This document shows positions 45,232 through 52,829 of a stretch of DNA of 64,000 nucleotides, one piece after another. Both the position numbers and the translations under genes were made by a program. Origin of the DNA: Lysinibacillus_B sp036662795 (GTDB lineage: Bacteria > Bacillota > Bacilli > Bacillales_A > Planococcaceae); the NCBI RefSeq assembly GCF_036662795.1, contig NZ_JBAFWZ010000014.1, positions 16,953 to 80,952 on the forward strand. Direction: 5' to 3'. The notes under the pieces were generated by a model. The model worked only from the letters and a program-made list of their open reading frames with translations, was not told where the DNA came from and did no database searches. Position 1 is the first letter of the stretch. Every line of letters begins with the position of its first letter.

Positions 45232-45910
45232 CAGAGTGTCGACAAACTCATTTTCATTGGAGTTTGCTAGAATTTTGTCCTAATAAAATAATCCATGAAA
45301 AACCGTTGATTTCCGTTCCAGGCGCTCCCTTTCCGCAGGCACGGCTTCGGGCCAACAGGACGTTGGTCAGGAAAACGTTGTCACATGATGTGACGATTTT
45401 AGTTTTCCTTCCTTTTGCGGACCGCCGCAAAAATGGATTTTCCGCTCGTGCTTTTCCTGCTGGAGTGTCGCGCCTTTCACTACAATCAACTACTATTGCT
45501 TAATGATAAGATATGCCGCTCTCTATTTATTAAAATGTTCCAGATGACGAATAAAAATAAAATCCATGACGTGAACAATTTGAAAAACTGGGATTTCAAT
45601 AGCTTGTTTTTATCAATTTCATTTATCCGTTTGTCGGGAATAGGTTGGTGTTATTAACCTTTGGAAATTTTATTGAAATATATTGAAAAACTAGGCAAGC
45701 CCCGCCACGTAGACTTCTGTGGGATAGCGATAATGGAACGAAGGCTAAGATCGTCACGTCGTGTGACTACGCCTTCGTGACCAACATCGTGTTGCCCCGA
45801 GACCCCGCAGAATTTGCACTCTTGCAAATTTGAGGAGGCTCGGCGCTCGCCCACGAAAAGCGGAGTGGCGGGGCTTGCCGATTCAAAAAAAAACGGTTTA
45901 TCGACAACCT
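45232..45910. repeat. Composite repeat region between duplicated terminators
   Basis: The 679-nt gene-free span holds two structured modules. Module one (about 45300-45480) has GGAAAAC/GTTTTCC (45370 and 45402) enclosing GTCAC/GTGAC, TTTTGCGG/CCGCAAAA (45413-45432) and AGGCGC/GCGCCT ends. Module two (45694-45879, 186 bp) has perfect 15-bp terminal inverted repeats GGCAAGCCCCGCCAC / GTGGCGGGGCTTGCC and inner CGAAGGC/GCCTTCG with GTCAC/GTGAC. Matches to 11298-11576 and 28984-29130 show it is a family. ORFs here look accidental. Confidence 0.75.
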
Positions 45911-45947
45911 AAAACTGCCGCTCCATGATCTGAGCGGCAGTTTTTGT
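45911..45947. terminator. Second copy of the terminator, serving metK
   Basis: AAAACTGCCGCTC pairs perfectly with GAGCGGCAGTTTT over CATGATCT. On the minus strand it follows metK by about 20 nt and ends in TTTT. With T after it on the plus strand it is bidirectional. Confidence 0.85.
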
Positions 45948-45963
45948 GTTCAAATGAACATTC

Positions 45964-47160
45964 TTATAACTCAGCTTTTGCTCTTAAAGCATCGGCTTTA
46001 TCTGTTTTTTCCCATGGTACATCTATATCTGTACGACCAAAGTGTCCGTAAGCCGCTGTTCCCTTATAGATTGGTCGACGTAGGTCAAGCATTTTAATAA
46101 TGCCAGCAGGACGTAAATCGAATAATTCACGAATCCATTCTACAATTTTACTTTCTGCAACCTTCCCAGTACCAAATGTATCCACAGAAATAGACACAGG
46201 TCGTGCTACACCAATTGCATAAGCAAGCTGCACTTCAGCACGATCAGCCAGACCTGCTGCAACGATGTTTTTCGCTACATAACGAGCCGCGTATGCAGCC
46301 GAACGGTCAACCTTTGTTGCATCCTTACCTGAGAATGCGCCGCCACCGTGACGCGCATAACCACCGTATGTATCTACGATAATTTTACGACCTGTTAAAC
46401 CAGCATCCCCTTTAGGTCCACCGATAACGAAGCGGCCTGTTGGATTGATAAAGTATTTTGTTTCTTCATCGATTAACTCTGCTGGTACGACTGGATTGAT
46501 TACTACTGCTTTAATGTCTTTTTGGATTTGTTCAAGTGTAACGTCCTCATCATGCTGAGTTGATAATACAATTGTATCTACTCGAACTGGTTCGTTGTTT
46601 TCATCATACTCTACTGTCACCTGCGTTTTACCATCTGGACGTAGGTATGTTAGCTCACCCGTTTTACGTACCTCTGCTAAGCGACGTGCCAATTTATGTG
46701 CTAGGCTAATAGGTAATGGCATAAGCTCCGGTGTTTCATTACATGCATAACCAAACATTAAGCCTTGGTCACCAGCGCCGATCGCTTCTAATTGCTCATC
46801 AGACATTGAGCCTTCACGAGCCTCTAGCGCTTGATCAACACCCTGTGCTATATCTGGTGATTGCTCTCCTACAGCTACAAGTACAGCTAGATTTTCTGCA
46901 TCAAAGCCGTATTTACCACGTGTGTAGCCAATTTCTGCAACAGTATCACGGATAATACCTTTCATATCAACATAAGTAGATGTAGTAATTTCACCTGAAA
47001 CTAGTACAAGCCCAGTTGTTACAGTCGTTTCACACGCTACTCGTGCGTTTGGGTCCTCTGCTAAGATTGCATCTAAAATAGCATCTGAGATTTGGTCACA
47101 AATTTTATCTGGATGCCCTTCTGTTACACTTTCTGATGTAAACAATCGACGGTTTGTCAT
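45964..47160 (-). CDS. metK: S-adenosylmethionine synthetase
   Basis: MetK makes SAM from methionine and ATP. The 398 aa include the start RRLFTSESVTEGHPDKICDQ, AVGEQSPDIAQGVD, GAGDQGLMFGYA, NPTGRFVIGGPKGDAGLTG and GGGAFSGKDATKVDRS. ATG 47160 follows AGGAGG; the ORF open to 47223 lies in the leader. It is controlled by the SAM riboswitch upstream and divergent from pckA, the Bacillus order. Confidence 0.97.
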   Translation of the reverse strand: MTNRRLFTSESVTEGHPDKICDQISDAILDAILAEDPNARVACETTVTTGLVLVSGEITTSTYVDMKGIIRDTVAEIGYTRGKYGFDAENLAVLVAVGEQSPDIAQGVDQALEAREGSMSDEQLEAIGAGDQGLMFGYACNETPELMPLPISLAHKLARRLAEVRKTGELTYLRPDGKTQVTVEYDENNEPVRVDTIVLSTQHDEDVTLEQIQKDIKAVVINPVVPAELIDEETKYFINPTGRFVIGGPKGDAGLTGRKIIVDTYGGYARHGGGAFSGKDATKVDRSAAYAARYVAKNIVAAGLADRAEVQLAYAIGVARPVSISVDTFGTGKVAESKIVEWIRELFDLRPAGIIKMLDLRRPIYKGTAAYGHFGRTDIDVPWEKTDKADALRAKAEL

Positions 47161-47340
47161 TTGTTTTCCTCCTATGATATCCTTGCAAAAATGCGCAATA
47201 TTGATACGGTACTCATTACCCATGTAAGTCTACCCTTAAGGATTGAACTTCAAGCCCATTGCTAACTTTTACACGAGGATCTAGAAAGGTATATAATAAT
47301 GAAAAAACTCAAATAAATAAGTTAATTCTTATTGTAAAAC

Positions 47341-47522
47341 AAAAAAATCCCTTCGCTCATTTGTCATGAGGAAAGGAGTGTTCATGCCGTTACCTTTCAC
47401 TCTTATCGTTCAAGGACATATCCTTGCATCAGGTTGGCACCAACACGTTATATGCTAGGCATATATTGCAGGTTGCCGGGTTTCATAGGGCCTGACCCTC
47501 CACCAACTCGGGATAAGAGTAT
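47341..47522 (-). ncRNA. SAM-I (S-box) riboswitch of metK
   Basis: On the minus strand: closing helix CTCTTATC / GATAAGAG (47512-47519 and 47400-47407), GGTGGAGGGTCAGGCCC and GAAACCCGGCAACC, the S-box core. A terminator (CCTTTCCTCAT / ATGAGCGAAGG plus T7) follows at 47341-47375. SAM binding should terminate transcription before metK. Confidence 0.95.
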
Positions 47523-47536
47523 CCGTTCAATTTCAA

Positions 47537-47565
47537 ATAATACGTAATTTGCTGAAGGCTGTCAA
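47537..47565 (-). promoter_or_regulatory. metK: metK promoter
   Basis: On the minus strand TTGACA (47560-47565), a 17-nt spacer, and TATTAT (47537-47542), a near-consensus SigA promoter. Transcription would start near 47530, just before the riboswitch. Confidence 0.85.
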
Positions 47566-47642
47566 TATTTTTTGACGGAAATCTGAAATGTAAAAAAATC
47601 CACAAAAATAAATTTTGAATTAGTATAGATTATTTCAATCAA

Positions 47643-47653
47643 TGTGTTATACT
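47643..47653 (+). promoter_or_regulatory. CcpN-like operator overlapping the putative pckA -10
   Basis: TGTGTTATACT fits the CcpN consensus TRTGHYATAYW as I recall it, at every position, and includes a TATACT -10-like hexamer. CcpN represses pckA and gapB during glycolytic growth in B. subtilis. No second operator is obvious. Confidence 0.55.
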
Positions 47654-47719
47654 ATTTTTGAATAAAAATAAAAGCCCTTTCAGTAGGGAACACTATACAA
47701 AAAGGATGGTATTTAATCG

Positions 47720-49306
47720 ATGAATTCAGTAGAAATTAACAACGAACTGAAGGAATTATTAAGTGGAGCAAATGTTAACGTTCAACTTTCAGTACCACAA
47801 TTAGTTGAGAAAGCAACTGCTCGTGGAGAAGCAATGTTAACTGTAGACGGTGCATTACGCGCTGAAACAGGAAAATACACTGGTCGTTCTCCTAAAGATA
47901 AATATATGGTTGAAGAAGAAAGCACAAAAGATAAAATTGACTGGGGTAAAGTAAACCGACCAATCTCAGCTGAAATTTTTGATAATTTATATGTAAAAGT
48001 CGTTAACTACTTAAAAGAGAAAGACGAGTTATTCGTATTCAAAGGATTTGCTGGTGCAGATAAAGACTCACAAGTTTCAATCCAAGTTGTAAACGAGTAT
48101 GCTTGGCATAATCTTTTCTGTCATCAATTATTCATCCGTCCAACTGAAGCAGAGCTTGCTTCTCACGTTTCAGAATTTACAATCGTATCAGCACCTACAT
48201 TCAAGGCTGATCCTGCTGTAGATGGCACAAACTCAGAAACATTTATTATCACTTCGATGGAAAAGAAAATCATTTTAATTGGTGGTACTGAATACGCTGG
48301 TGAAATGAAAAAATCTATTTTTGGTATTATGAACTACTTATTACCAGAGCAAGGTATTTTCCCAATGCACTGTTCTGCAAACGTTGGAGAAGCTGGTGAT
48401 GTAGCTCTATTCTTCGGTTTATCAGGTACTGGTAAAACGACTTTATCAGCAGATAGCGATCGTAAGCTAATCGGTGATGACGAGCATGGCTGGTCTGATA
48501 ATGGTGTATTCAACATTGAGGGTGGTTGCTATGCAAAAACAATCAACCTTTCTGCTGAAAAAGAACCAGAAATTTATAACGCTATTAAATTTGGTTCTGT
48601 TTTAGAAAACGTTGTTGTTCATCCAGAAACACGCGTTTGTGACTATGATGATGGTTCACTAACTGAAAATACTCGTGTAGCTTATCCGATTGACTACATT
48701 GAAAATATTGTATCACCATCGGTAGCAGGTCATCCAAAAACAATCGTATTCTTAACTGCGGATGCTTTTGGTGTGTTACCTCCAATCTCTAAATTAACTA
48801 AAGAGCAAGCAATGTATCACTTCTTAAGTGGCTTCACTTCAAAATTAGCTGGTACAGAGCGCGGTGTTACTGAGCCAGAACCAGTATTCTCTACATGCTT
48901 TGGTTCTCCATTCTTACCACTTCCTGCTACAGTATATGCTGAGCAATTAGGTAAGAAAATCGACGAGCATGGTGCACAAGTATTCCTAGTAAACACTGGC
49001 TGGACTGGTGGCGAATATGGTGTAGGTAGCCGTATGAAGCTTTCTTACACTCGTGCAATGGTTCGTGCAGCAATCGAAGGTAAATTAAACAATGTTGAAA
49101 CAACAAAGGATGAGGTATTCGGCCTACACATCCCAACAACTGTTGAAGGTGTACCATCTGACGTATTAAACCCACGAGATGCTTGGGCTGATAAAGCTGC
49201 ATATGATGCAAAAGCTGCTCATTTAGCTGGTTTATTCAACGAAAACTTCAAGAAATTCGCCAACGTTTCTGAAGAAATCGTGAAAAAAGGCGGTCCTTTA
49301 GCTTAA
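47720..49306 (+). CDS. pckA: ATP-dependent phosphoenolpyruvate carboxykinase
   Basis: PckA converts oxaloacetate to PEP for gluconeogenesis. The 528 aa have RSPKDKYMVEE, the metal/oxaloacetate segment MHCSANVGEAGDVALFFG, the P-loop GLSGTGKTTLSAD near residue 240, and DDEHGWSDNGVFNIEGGCYAK. Length is typical. AAGGATGG precedes ATG. It is divergent from metK, with a CcpN-like site at the promoter. Confidence 0.97.
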   Translation: MNSVEINNELKELLSGANVNVQLSVPQLVEKATARGEAMLTVDGALRAETGKYTGRSPKDKYMVEEESTKDKIDWGKVNRPISAEIFDNLYVKVVNYLKEKDELFVFKGFAGADKDSQVSIQVVNEYAWHNLFCHQLFIRPTEAELASHVSEFTIVSAPTFKADPAVDGTNSETFIITSMEKKIILIGGTEYAGEMKKSIFGIMNYLLPEQGIFPMHCSANVGEAGDVALFFGLSGTGKTTLSADSDRKLIGDDEHGWSDNGVFNIEGGCYAKTINLSAEKEPEIYNAIKFGSVLENVVVHPETRVCDYDDGSLTENTRVAYPIDYIENIVSPSVAGHPKTIVFLTADAFGVLPPISKLTKEQAMYHFLSGFTSKLAGTERGVTEPEPVFSTCFGSPFLPLPATVYAEQLGKKIDEHGAQVFLVNTGWTGGEYGVGSRMKLSYTRAMVRAAIEGKLNNVETTKDEVFGLHIPTTVEGVPSDVLNPRDAWADKAAYDAKAAHLAGLFNENFKKFANVSEEIVKKGGPLA

Positions 49307-49344
49307 TTCCGACATAAATGTTTTAATAAAACTTTATATCATAA

Positions 49345-49386
49345 ATGAAAACACATCTCGCCTATAGTGGTGAGATGTGTTTTATT
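49345..49386. terminator. Bidirectional terminator of pckA
   Basis: AAAACACATCTCGCC pairs with GGTGAGATGTGTTTT (one G-U) over TATAGT, between convergent pckA and the hypothetical membrane protein gene. Confidence 0.92.
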
Positions 49387-49404
49387 TTTATTGAATAATA
49401 GCAT

Positions 49405-49923
49405 TTATGAAGTCGAATCAATTAGAGAATATATTATTTTTTTCAATCCATCATTGATACCTAATATATGATCATTTTCTTTTATGGCAAAAATATACGT
49501 GTTATTTTTCTCTTCTAAAATTAGAGGGTTCTTATGAAGAGATTCATTTTTAAGGGAATTATTTTCTAGTAGATCTTTTTCTTCTTTATTGATCCTATAA
49601 ATATTTACTCTATATTTAATTTCATTATCTCCAAAAAATTGGACTACCGCATAAGGTTCTTTACGTATTATCTTTTGTTCCGACCATTTCATCTCAACGT
49701 ATGGTGAACTATATATATTAACCATTTCATGAAATATATTGCTAGAATTATCAAACTGTAATAGAGTCTTTTCTGCTTTACCGTCTATAATTTGAATAGA
49801 ATCGATAGAAGGAATACTGTCTAATATGTGTGCTACATGTTTATATTTCTTCTGATCTTGTAACGAATAGAAAAGTGTCCCTCCTATCAGGACTAATAAA
49901 AATATGATAAACCATTTTCGCAT
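49405..49923 (-). CDS. Hypothetical membrane-anchored protein
   Basis: The 172 aa start with one hydrophobic helix (KWFIIFLLVLIGGTLFYSL, residues 3-21) and then a charged extracytoplasmic domain with mixed strands (IDSIQIIDGKAEKTLLQFD, YAVVQFFGDNEIKYRVNIYR, TYIFAIKENDHILGI). No lipobox or catalytic motif. It is more AT-rich than its neighbours, perhaps lineage-specific. AGAGGGATA precedes ATG. Not recognised. Confidence 0.7.
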   Translation of the reverse strand: MRKWFIIFLLVLIGGTLFYSLQDQKKYKHVAHILDSIPSIDSIQIIDGKAEKTLLQFDNSSNIFHEMVNIYSSPYVEMKWSEQKIIRKEPYAVVQFFGDNEIKYRVNIYRINKEEKDLLENNSLKNESLHKNPLILEEKNNTYIFAIKENDHILGINDGLKKIIYSLIDSTS

Positions 49924-49980
49924 TTTTATATCCCTCTGTTTCTATTAGTTTTTCATAGAGTATATCATGAATTATTATCC

Positions 49981-50763
49981 TTACCCTTTTGATTTCATCC
50001 ATGTACATAAATTACGTACAGTTTCTCGATTAAGTTTTGGTGGATAATGATGCTTTAAGCCAAATGAATACCAAGTTTCAACAGGTTTTCCTTCGTCCTG
50101 TAAGCAAAATTCTAGCTGATAGGCATGCTCTATATCCACATGAGAATCACTCGTTCCATGAATAATGAGTACAGGGGCGTTTATATATGCAACATCGTAA
50201 AGAGGCGTTCTATCTTCATATCTTTCCCCTACTTTGTTCGGCGTACCCCCAATTATACGTCGTAAACCTCTACGCATATCCACACGGTCCCAGTAGGTTG
50301 CGGCTGCATTTGATACCCCAGCCCATGTGACGATCGATGCGATATCATCACGTAAAATAGCTGTCCAGATTGCCATTAAGCCTCCACGTGAGAAGCCGTA
50401 AATATGTATAGTATCCTTGTTAATAAATTGCTTTAACACATCCGCTCCGAATACGGCATCATATCGGTCCTCACCAGCAAATTCATCCTTTCCCTCTCCA
50501 CCACGATTGCCTCGGTAGTAAGGGGCAAAGACAACAAAGCCCTGTGCTGCAAATTGGGCAAGGCGAGCAGGGCGTACCATGCCGATTGACTGTAATCCCC
50601 CCCGTAAATAGAGGAGTGCCTCATACTCTCCTGCCTCTATTGGTCGTGCAAGCATTCCCTTTACACGGTAGCCACATGACCAGTATGTTATTTCATCGAG
50701 ACGAATATTGGGATTGGGCGATGGATATTTTCGAATCGATTGAATTTTACCATTGTCGGTCAT
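49981..50763 (-). CDS. ytmA: YtmA, S9-type alpha/beta hydrolase
   Basis: The 260 aa carry a prolyl-oligopeptidase-like catalytic domain: nucleophile IYGFSRGGLMAIW, Asp in VLIIHGTSDSHVDIEHA and His in GLKHHYPPKLN. The middle FAPYYRGNRGGEG is typical of dienelactone hydrolase/acyl-peptidase relatives. It overlaps the upstream ytkD by 17 nt, so translation is coupled. The substrate is unknown. The ytmA name rests on family and pckA proximity. Confidence 0.87.
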   Translation of the reverse strand: MTDNGKIQSIRKYPSPNPNIRLDEITYWSCGYRVKGMLARPIEAGEYEALLYLRGGLQSIGMVRPARLAQFAAQGFVVFAPYYRGNRGGEGKDEFAGEDRYDAVFGADVLKQFINKDTIHIYGFSRGGLMAIWTAILRDDIASIVTWAGVSNAAATYWDRVDMRRGLRRIIGGTPNKVGERYEDRTPLYDVAYINAPVLIIHGTSDSHVDIEHAYQLEFCLQDEGKPVETWYSFGLKHHYPPKLNRETVRNLCTWMKSKG

Positions 50764-51214
50764 GGTTCTTCACTTCCTGTAATATTTTTTTCATTCCCTC
50801 ATCACGCATGTAAAAGCTTAAGTTTGGATGATTTTGTAGCTCCTCTTCAGTGAGCCACGTCATTCCAACTGTTTCATGCTCTCCAACAAAAGGATCAATT
50901 CCCTCTACTTTTGCAGTAAATACCGCCTTACAAAATGGTATGCGATCATGAACTATATAATAAGCAAACCACTTTATATCTGTTACACATACCTGTGTCT
51001 CCTCATACACCTCACGTATTGCAGCTTCTACTAGTGTTTCTCCCGGTTCCTGCTTACCACCTGGAAACTCAACTCCCCGCTTGTAATGAATCGTGCAAAG
51101 CCATTTATTTTCCTGCTTTACAAGCACTAATACATGCTTTGGCTCTATGTCAAATGGGCCTTCGTCAAAGCGTAAATCCACCTGTAGACCATTTTCATCT
51201 GTAAATGTAAACAT
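50747..51214 (-). CDS. ytkD: YtkD, Nudix hydrolase
   Basis: The 155 aa have the Nudix box GGKQEPGETLVEAAIREVYEE (G-x5-E-x7-R-E-x2-E-E pattern). B. subtilis YtkD is an antimutator 8-oxo-dGTPase, also reported to act on RNA 5' ends. ATG 51214 lies in the 3' arm of a 9-bp hairpin whose loop holds the GGAG site. It overlaps ytmA downstream. Confidence 0.9.
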   Translation of the reverse strand: MFTFTDENGLQVDLRFDEGPFDIEPKHVLVLVKQENKWLCTIHYKRGVEFPGGKQEPGETLVEAAIREVYEETQVCVTDIKWFAYYIVHDRIPFCKAVFTAKVEGIDPFVGEHETVGMTWLTEEELQNHPNLSFYMRDEGMKKILQEVKNHDRQW

Positions 51215-51254
51215 CCCTTCAACTCCTCACTCTTTTAAGTGTAGCGAAGGGATG
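51212..51254 (-). promoter_or_regulatory. Hairpin trapping the ytkD start codon
   Basis: On the minus strand CATCCCTTC (51246-51254) pairs with GAAGGGATG (51212-51220); the last three bases are the ytkD ATG, with GAGGAG in the loop. It could limit initiation or form an attenuator. Confidence 0.4.
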
Positions 51255-51301
51255 CTTTTCATTCAACATTTGATTAATAGCAATGTTGGATTTTTCGTCA
51301 A

Positions 51302-51616
51302 TTAGTTCCTTCTGAAATAGGGTAGCTGCTCAACAAACTGTTTTGTTCTATCATCACCAAACTCATGAATGAGTGCATATACTTTTTTTACACGGTTATC
51401 AATTTCATGATTTAGTCCGTCTAAATGATACTGTAAATAAGGTATATGAGCACGAAGAGCATTTGAATCTTCTAACCGATGAATTTGATTAAATAATTTT
51501 TGAAATACACGCGCTTTATGTGGTTCTACCTCTATCATAAAAGCACTTGGAGTAATATCCCGATTAGTCGTACAAGTTAAATGTGCTAACGATACATAAA
51601 ACTTTTCTTTTTCCAT
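51302..51616 (-). CDS. Conserved hypothetical protein
   Basis: The 104 aa, soluble, start EKEKFYVSLAHLTCTTNRD, then a helical part FQKLFNQIHRLEDSN, RAHIPYLQYHLDGLNHEID and VYALIHEFGDDRTK. No enzyme motif. GAGGTG lies 5 nt before ATG. It is between dps and ytkD, in the same orientation. A similar gene sits here in other Bacilli by memory; no function is known. Confidence 0.72.
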   Translation of the reverse strand: MEKEKFYVSLAHLTCTTNRDITPSAFMIEVEPHKARVFQKLFNQIHRLEDSNALRAHIPYLQYHLDGLNHEIDNRVKKVYALIHEFGDDRTKQFVEQLPYFRRN

Positions 51617-51659
51617 TAAATCACCTCACATTAAGTATTAGTAGGTCCATCGCTCTTTA

Positions 51660-51696
51660 TACAAAAAACTACGACCCCTAGCAAAGTCGTAGTTTT
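51660..51696 (-). terminator. Terminator of dps
   Basis: AAAACTACGAC pairs with GTCGTAGTTTT over CCCCTAGCAAA-type loop sequence; on the minus strand TTTTTTGT follows, 11 nt past dps. Confidence 0.88.
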
Positions 51697-51706
51697 CATT
51701 CGTTTG

Positions 51707-52150
51707 TTATTTTCCAAGAAAGGCTGTTAACATCCAAGCGTGCTTTTCAAGGCTTTGATAGTTTGCGTTTAGTAAATCCTCCGTACGATCGTCGCCCTCT
51801 TCTGCCGCTTGTTCCATTGCATTGTTAAGTGCAACCATTATAATTTTAAAGTCTTCAATCGTTGTTTGAACCATTTCTTCTGTTGATTCAGTACCTGTTG
51901 CCTCCTGAATACGGGATAATTCTAAGTGCTCTTTTAATGTTGCAACAGGCTTTCCACCTTTAGATAAAATACGTTCAGCGACCTCATCTAAATTTAATGT
52001 CACTTCATTATAAAGCTCCTCAAATTTCGTATGCAGTGTGAAAAAAGACGGGCCATTTACATACCAATGATAGTTATGCAATTTAGTGTATAGTACTGAC
52101 ATAGTTGCAACAAGCTCATTTAGCTGAGCATCTAACTTACTTTGTGCCAT
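51707..52150 (-). CDS. dps: Dps/MrgA-type DNA-binding ferritin-like protein
   Basis: The 147 aa form the four-helix Dps unit: LYTKLHNYHWYVNGPSFFTLH (ferroxidase His), KFEELYNEVTLNLDEVAERI (Asp and Glu ligands), then VALNNAMEQAAEEGDDRTED. Stores iron using hydrogen peroxide and protects DNA. The N-terminal tail is short and not strongly basic. GAGGTGATC precedes ATG. A Fur/PerR-type box lies upstream. Confidence 0.93.
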   Translation of the reverse strand: MAQSKLDAQLNELVATMSVLYTKLHNYHWYVNGPSFFTLHTKFEELYNEVTLNLDEVAERILSKGGKPVATLKEHLELSRIQEATGTESTEEMVQTTIEDFKIIMVALNNAMEQAAEEGDDRTEDLLNANYQSLEKHAWMLTAFLGK

Positions 52151-52177
52151 ACGATCACCTCAGATTTTATATTATAT

Positions 52178-52198
52178 AATTGAAAATAGTTATCAATT
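52178..52198 (-). promoter_or_regulatory. Fur/PerR-family box upstream of dps
   Basis: On the minus strand TGATAACTATTTTCA (52181-52195) differs at two of 14 specified positions from the Fur box TGATAATNATTATCA; the PerR consensus fits less well. It is enclosed in the inverted repeat TAATTGA/TCAATTA and followed by TATAAT. Confidence 0.6.
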
Positions 52199-52342
52199 AC
52201 ATGTATTATTATACCCATCTTATCGAAAGAATAATATGTATTATTTTTGAATATTCCGCAATTATATGACGTTCACGAATTTGTTCCATACGAATTTCAT
52301 CAAAATGCTTTATAATAGAAGTAGAAAAATGAGGTGAACGAT

Positions 52343-52498
52343 ATGAGTCTTCCATTAATACTAATAGTAGTCGTTTCAATCGTAGCAACTTTTGGTGCAG
52401 CAATTATTTGGGTAGTGAAGCAAAATGATTTTTCAACAAAGCAAACGATCGACCCAAAGCCAGAGCAAACTTTTCAAAAGGTGAATGATAAGCAGTGA
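52343..52498 (+). CDS. ytzI: YtzI, small single-pass membrane protein
   Basis: A 51-aa gene. ATG 52343 follows GAGGTGA. A transmembrane helix covers residues 3-23 (LPLILIVVVSIVATFGAAII), then a short polar tail. Size and position before yidD match B. subtilis ytzI. Its TGA overlaps the yidD GTG, so the two are coupled. Function unknown. Confidence 0.8.
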   Translation: MSLPLILIVVVSIVATFGAAIIWVVKQNDFSTKQTIDPKPEQTFQKVNDKQ

Positions 52499-52728
52499 AA
52501 TATCCATTTATTTGGCTTATACAAATTTATCGTAAATATATTTCACCAATGACACCACCTTCTTGCCGCTTCCATCCAACATGCTCAAGCTACGGTCTAG
52601 AAGCATTTCAAAAGCATGGAGCGATTAAAGGCTTGCTATTAACAACTATTCGAATATTAAAATGTCAGCCACTGCATCCAGGTGGCTTTGATCCGGTACC
52701 AGAAAAATGGCCCTCGAAAAAAAAGTAA
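52495..52728 (+). CDS. yidD: YidD, membrane protein insertion efficiency factor
   Basis: The 77 aa contain the family signature SPMTPPSCRFHPTCSSYGLE, then KHGAIKGLLLTTIRILKCQP and HPGGFDPVP. It helps YidC-dependent membrane insertion. Start is GTG 52495, overlapping ytzI in GTGA. It is the YtjA-type of Bacilli. Ends at a strong terminator. Confidence 0.93.
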   Translation: MKYPFIWLIQIYRKYISPMTPPSCRFHPTCSSYGLEAFQKHGAIKGLLLTTIRILKCQPLHPGGFDPVPEKWPSKKK

Positions 52729-52748
52729 ATTTCGAGGGCTTTTTTTTA
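52710..52748 (+). terminator. Terminator of ytzI-yidD
   Basis: GCCCTCGAAA pairs perfectly with TTTCGAGGGC, followed by nine or so T. It overlaps the last yidD codons. Confidence 0.92.
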
Positions 52749-52798
52749 TTGTATTTCTTCGTTCTGTCGTGTATTATTAACTTTGTTGAATTTTTAAA

Positions 52799-52813
52799 TC
52801 GTAACAATTACTA
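52799..52813 (+). promoter_or_regulatory. Zur-like box upstream of the zinc-type lipoprotein gene
   Basis: TCGTAACAATTACTA differs at two of 14 specified positions from the Bacillus Zur box TCGTAATNATTACGA. It sits immediately before the ribosome site, so bound Zur could block transcription. No clear -10 is seen. Confidence 0.6.
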
Positions 52814-52829
52814 TTAAGAGGTGACTATT

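Noticed and set aside
45192..45657. ORFs of 80-103 aa in the ytoA-metK gap
   Set aside because: They run through inverted-repeat modules, have no ribosome sites and show no protein-like composition.
52209..52403. Minus-strand 64-aa ORF across the ytzI start
   Set aside because: It is antisense to ytzI, which has a proper ribosome site and a YtzI-like sequence.
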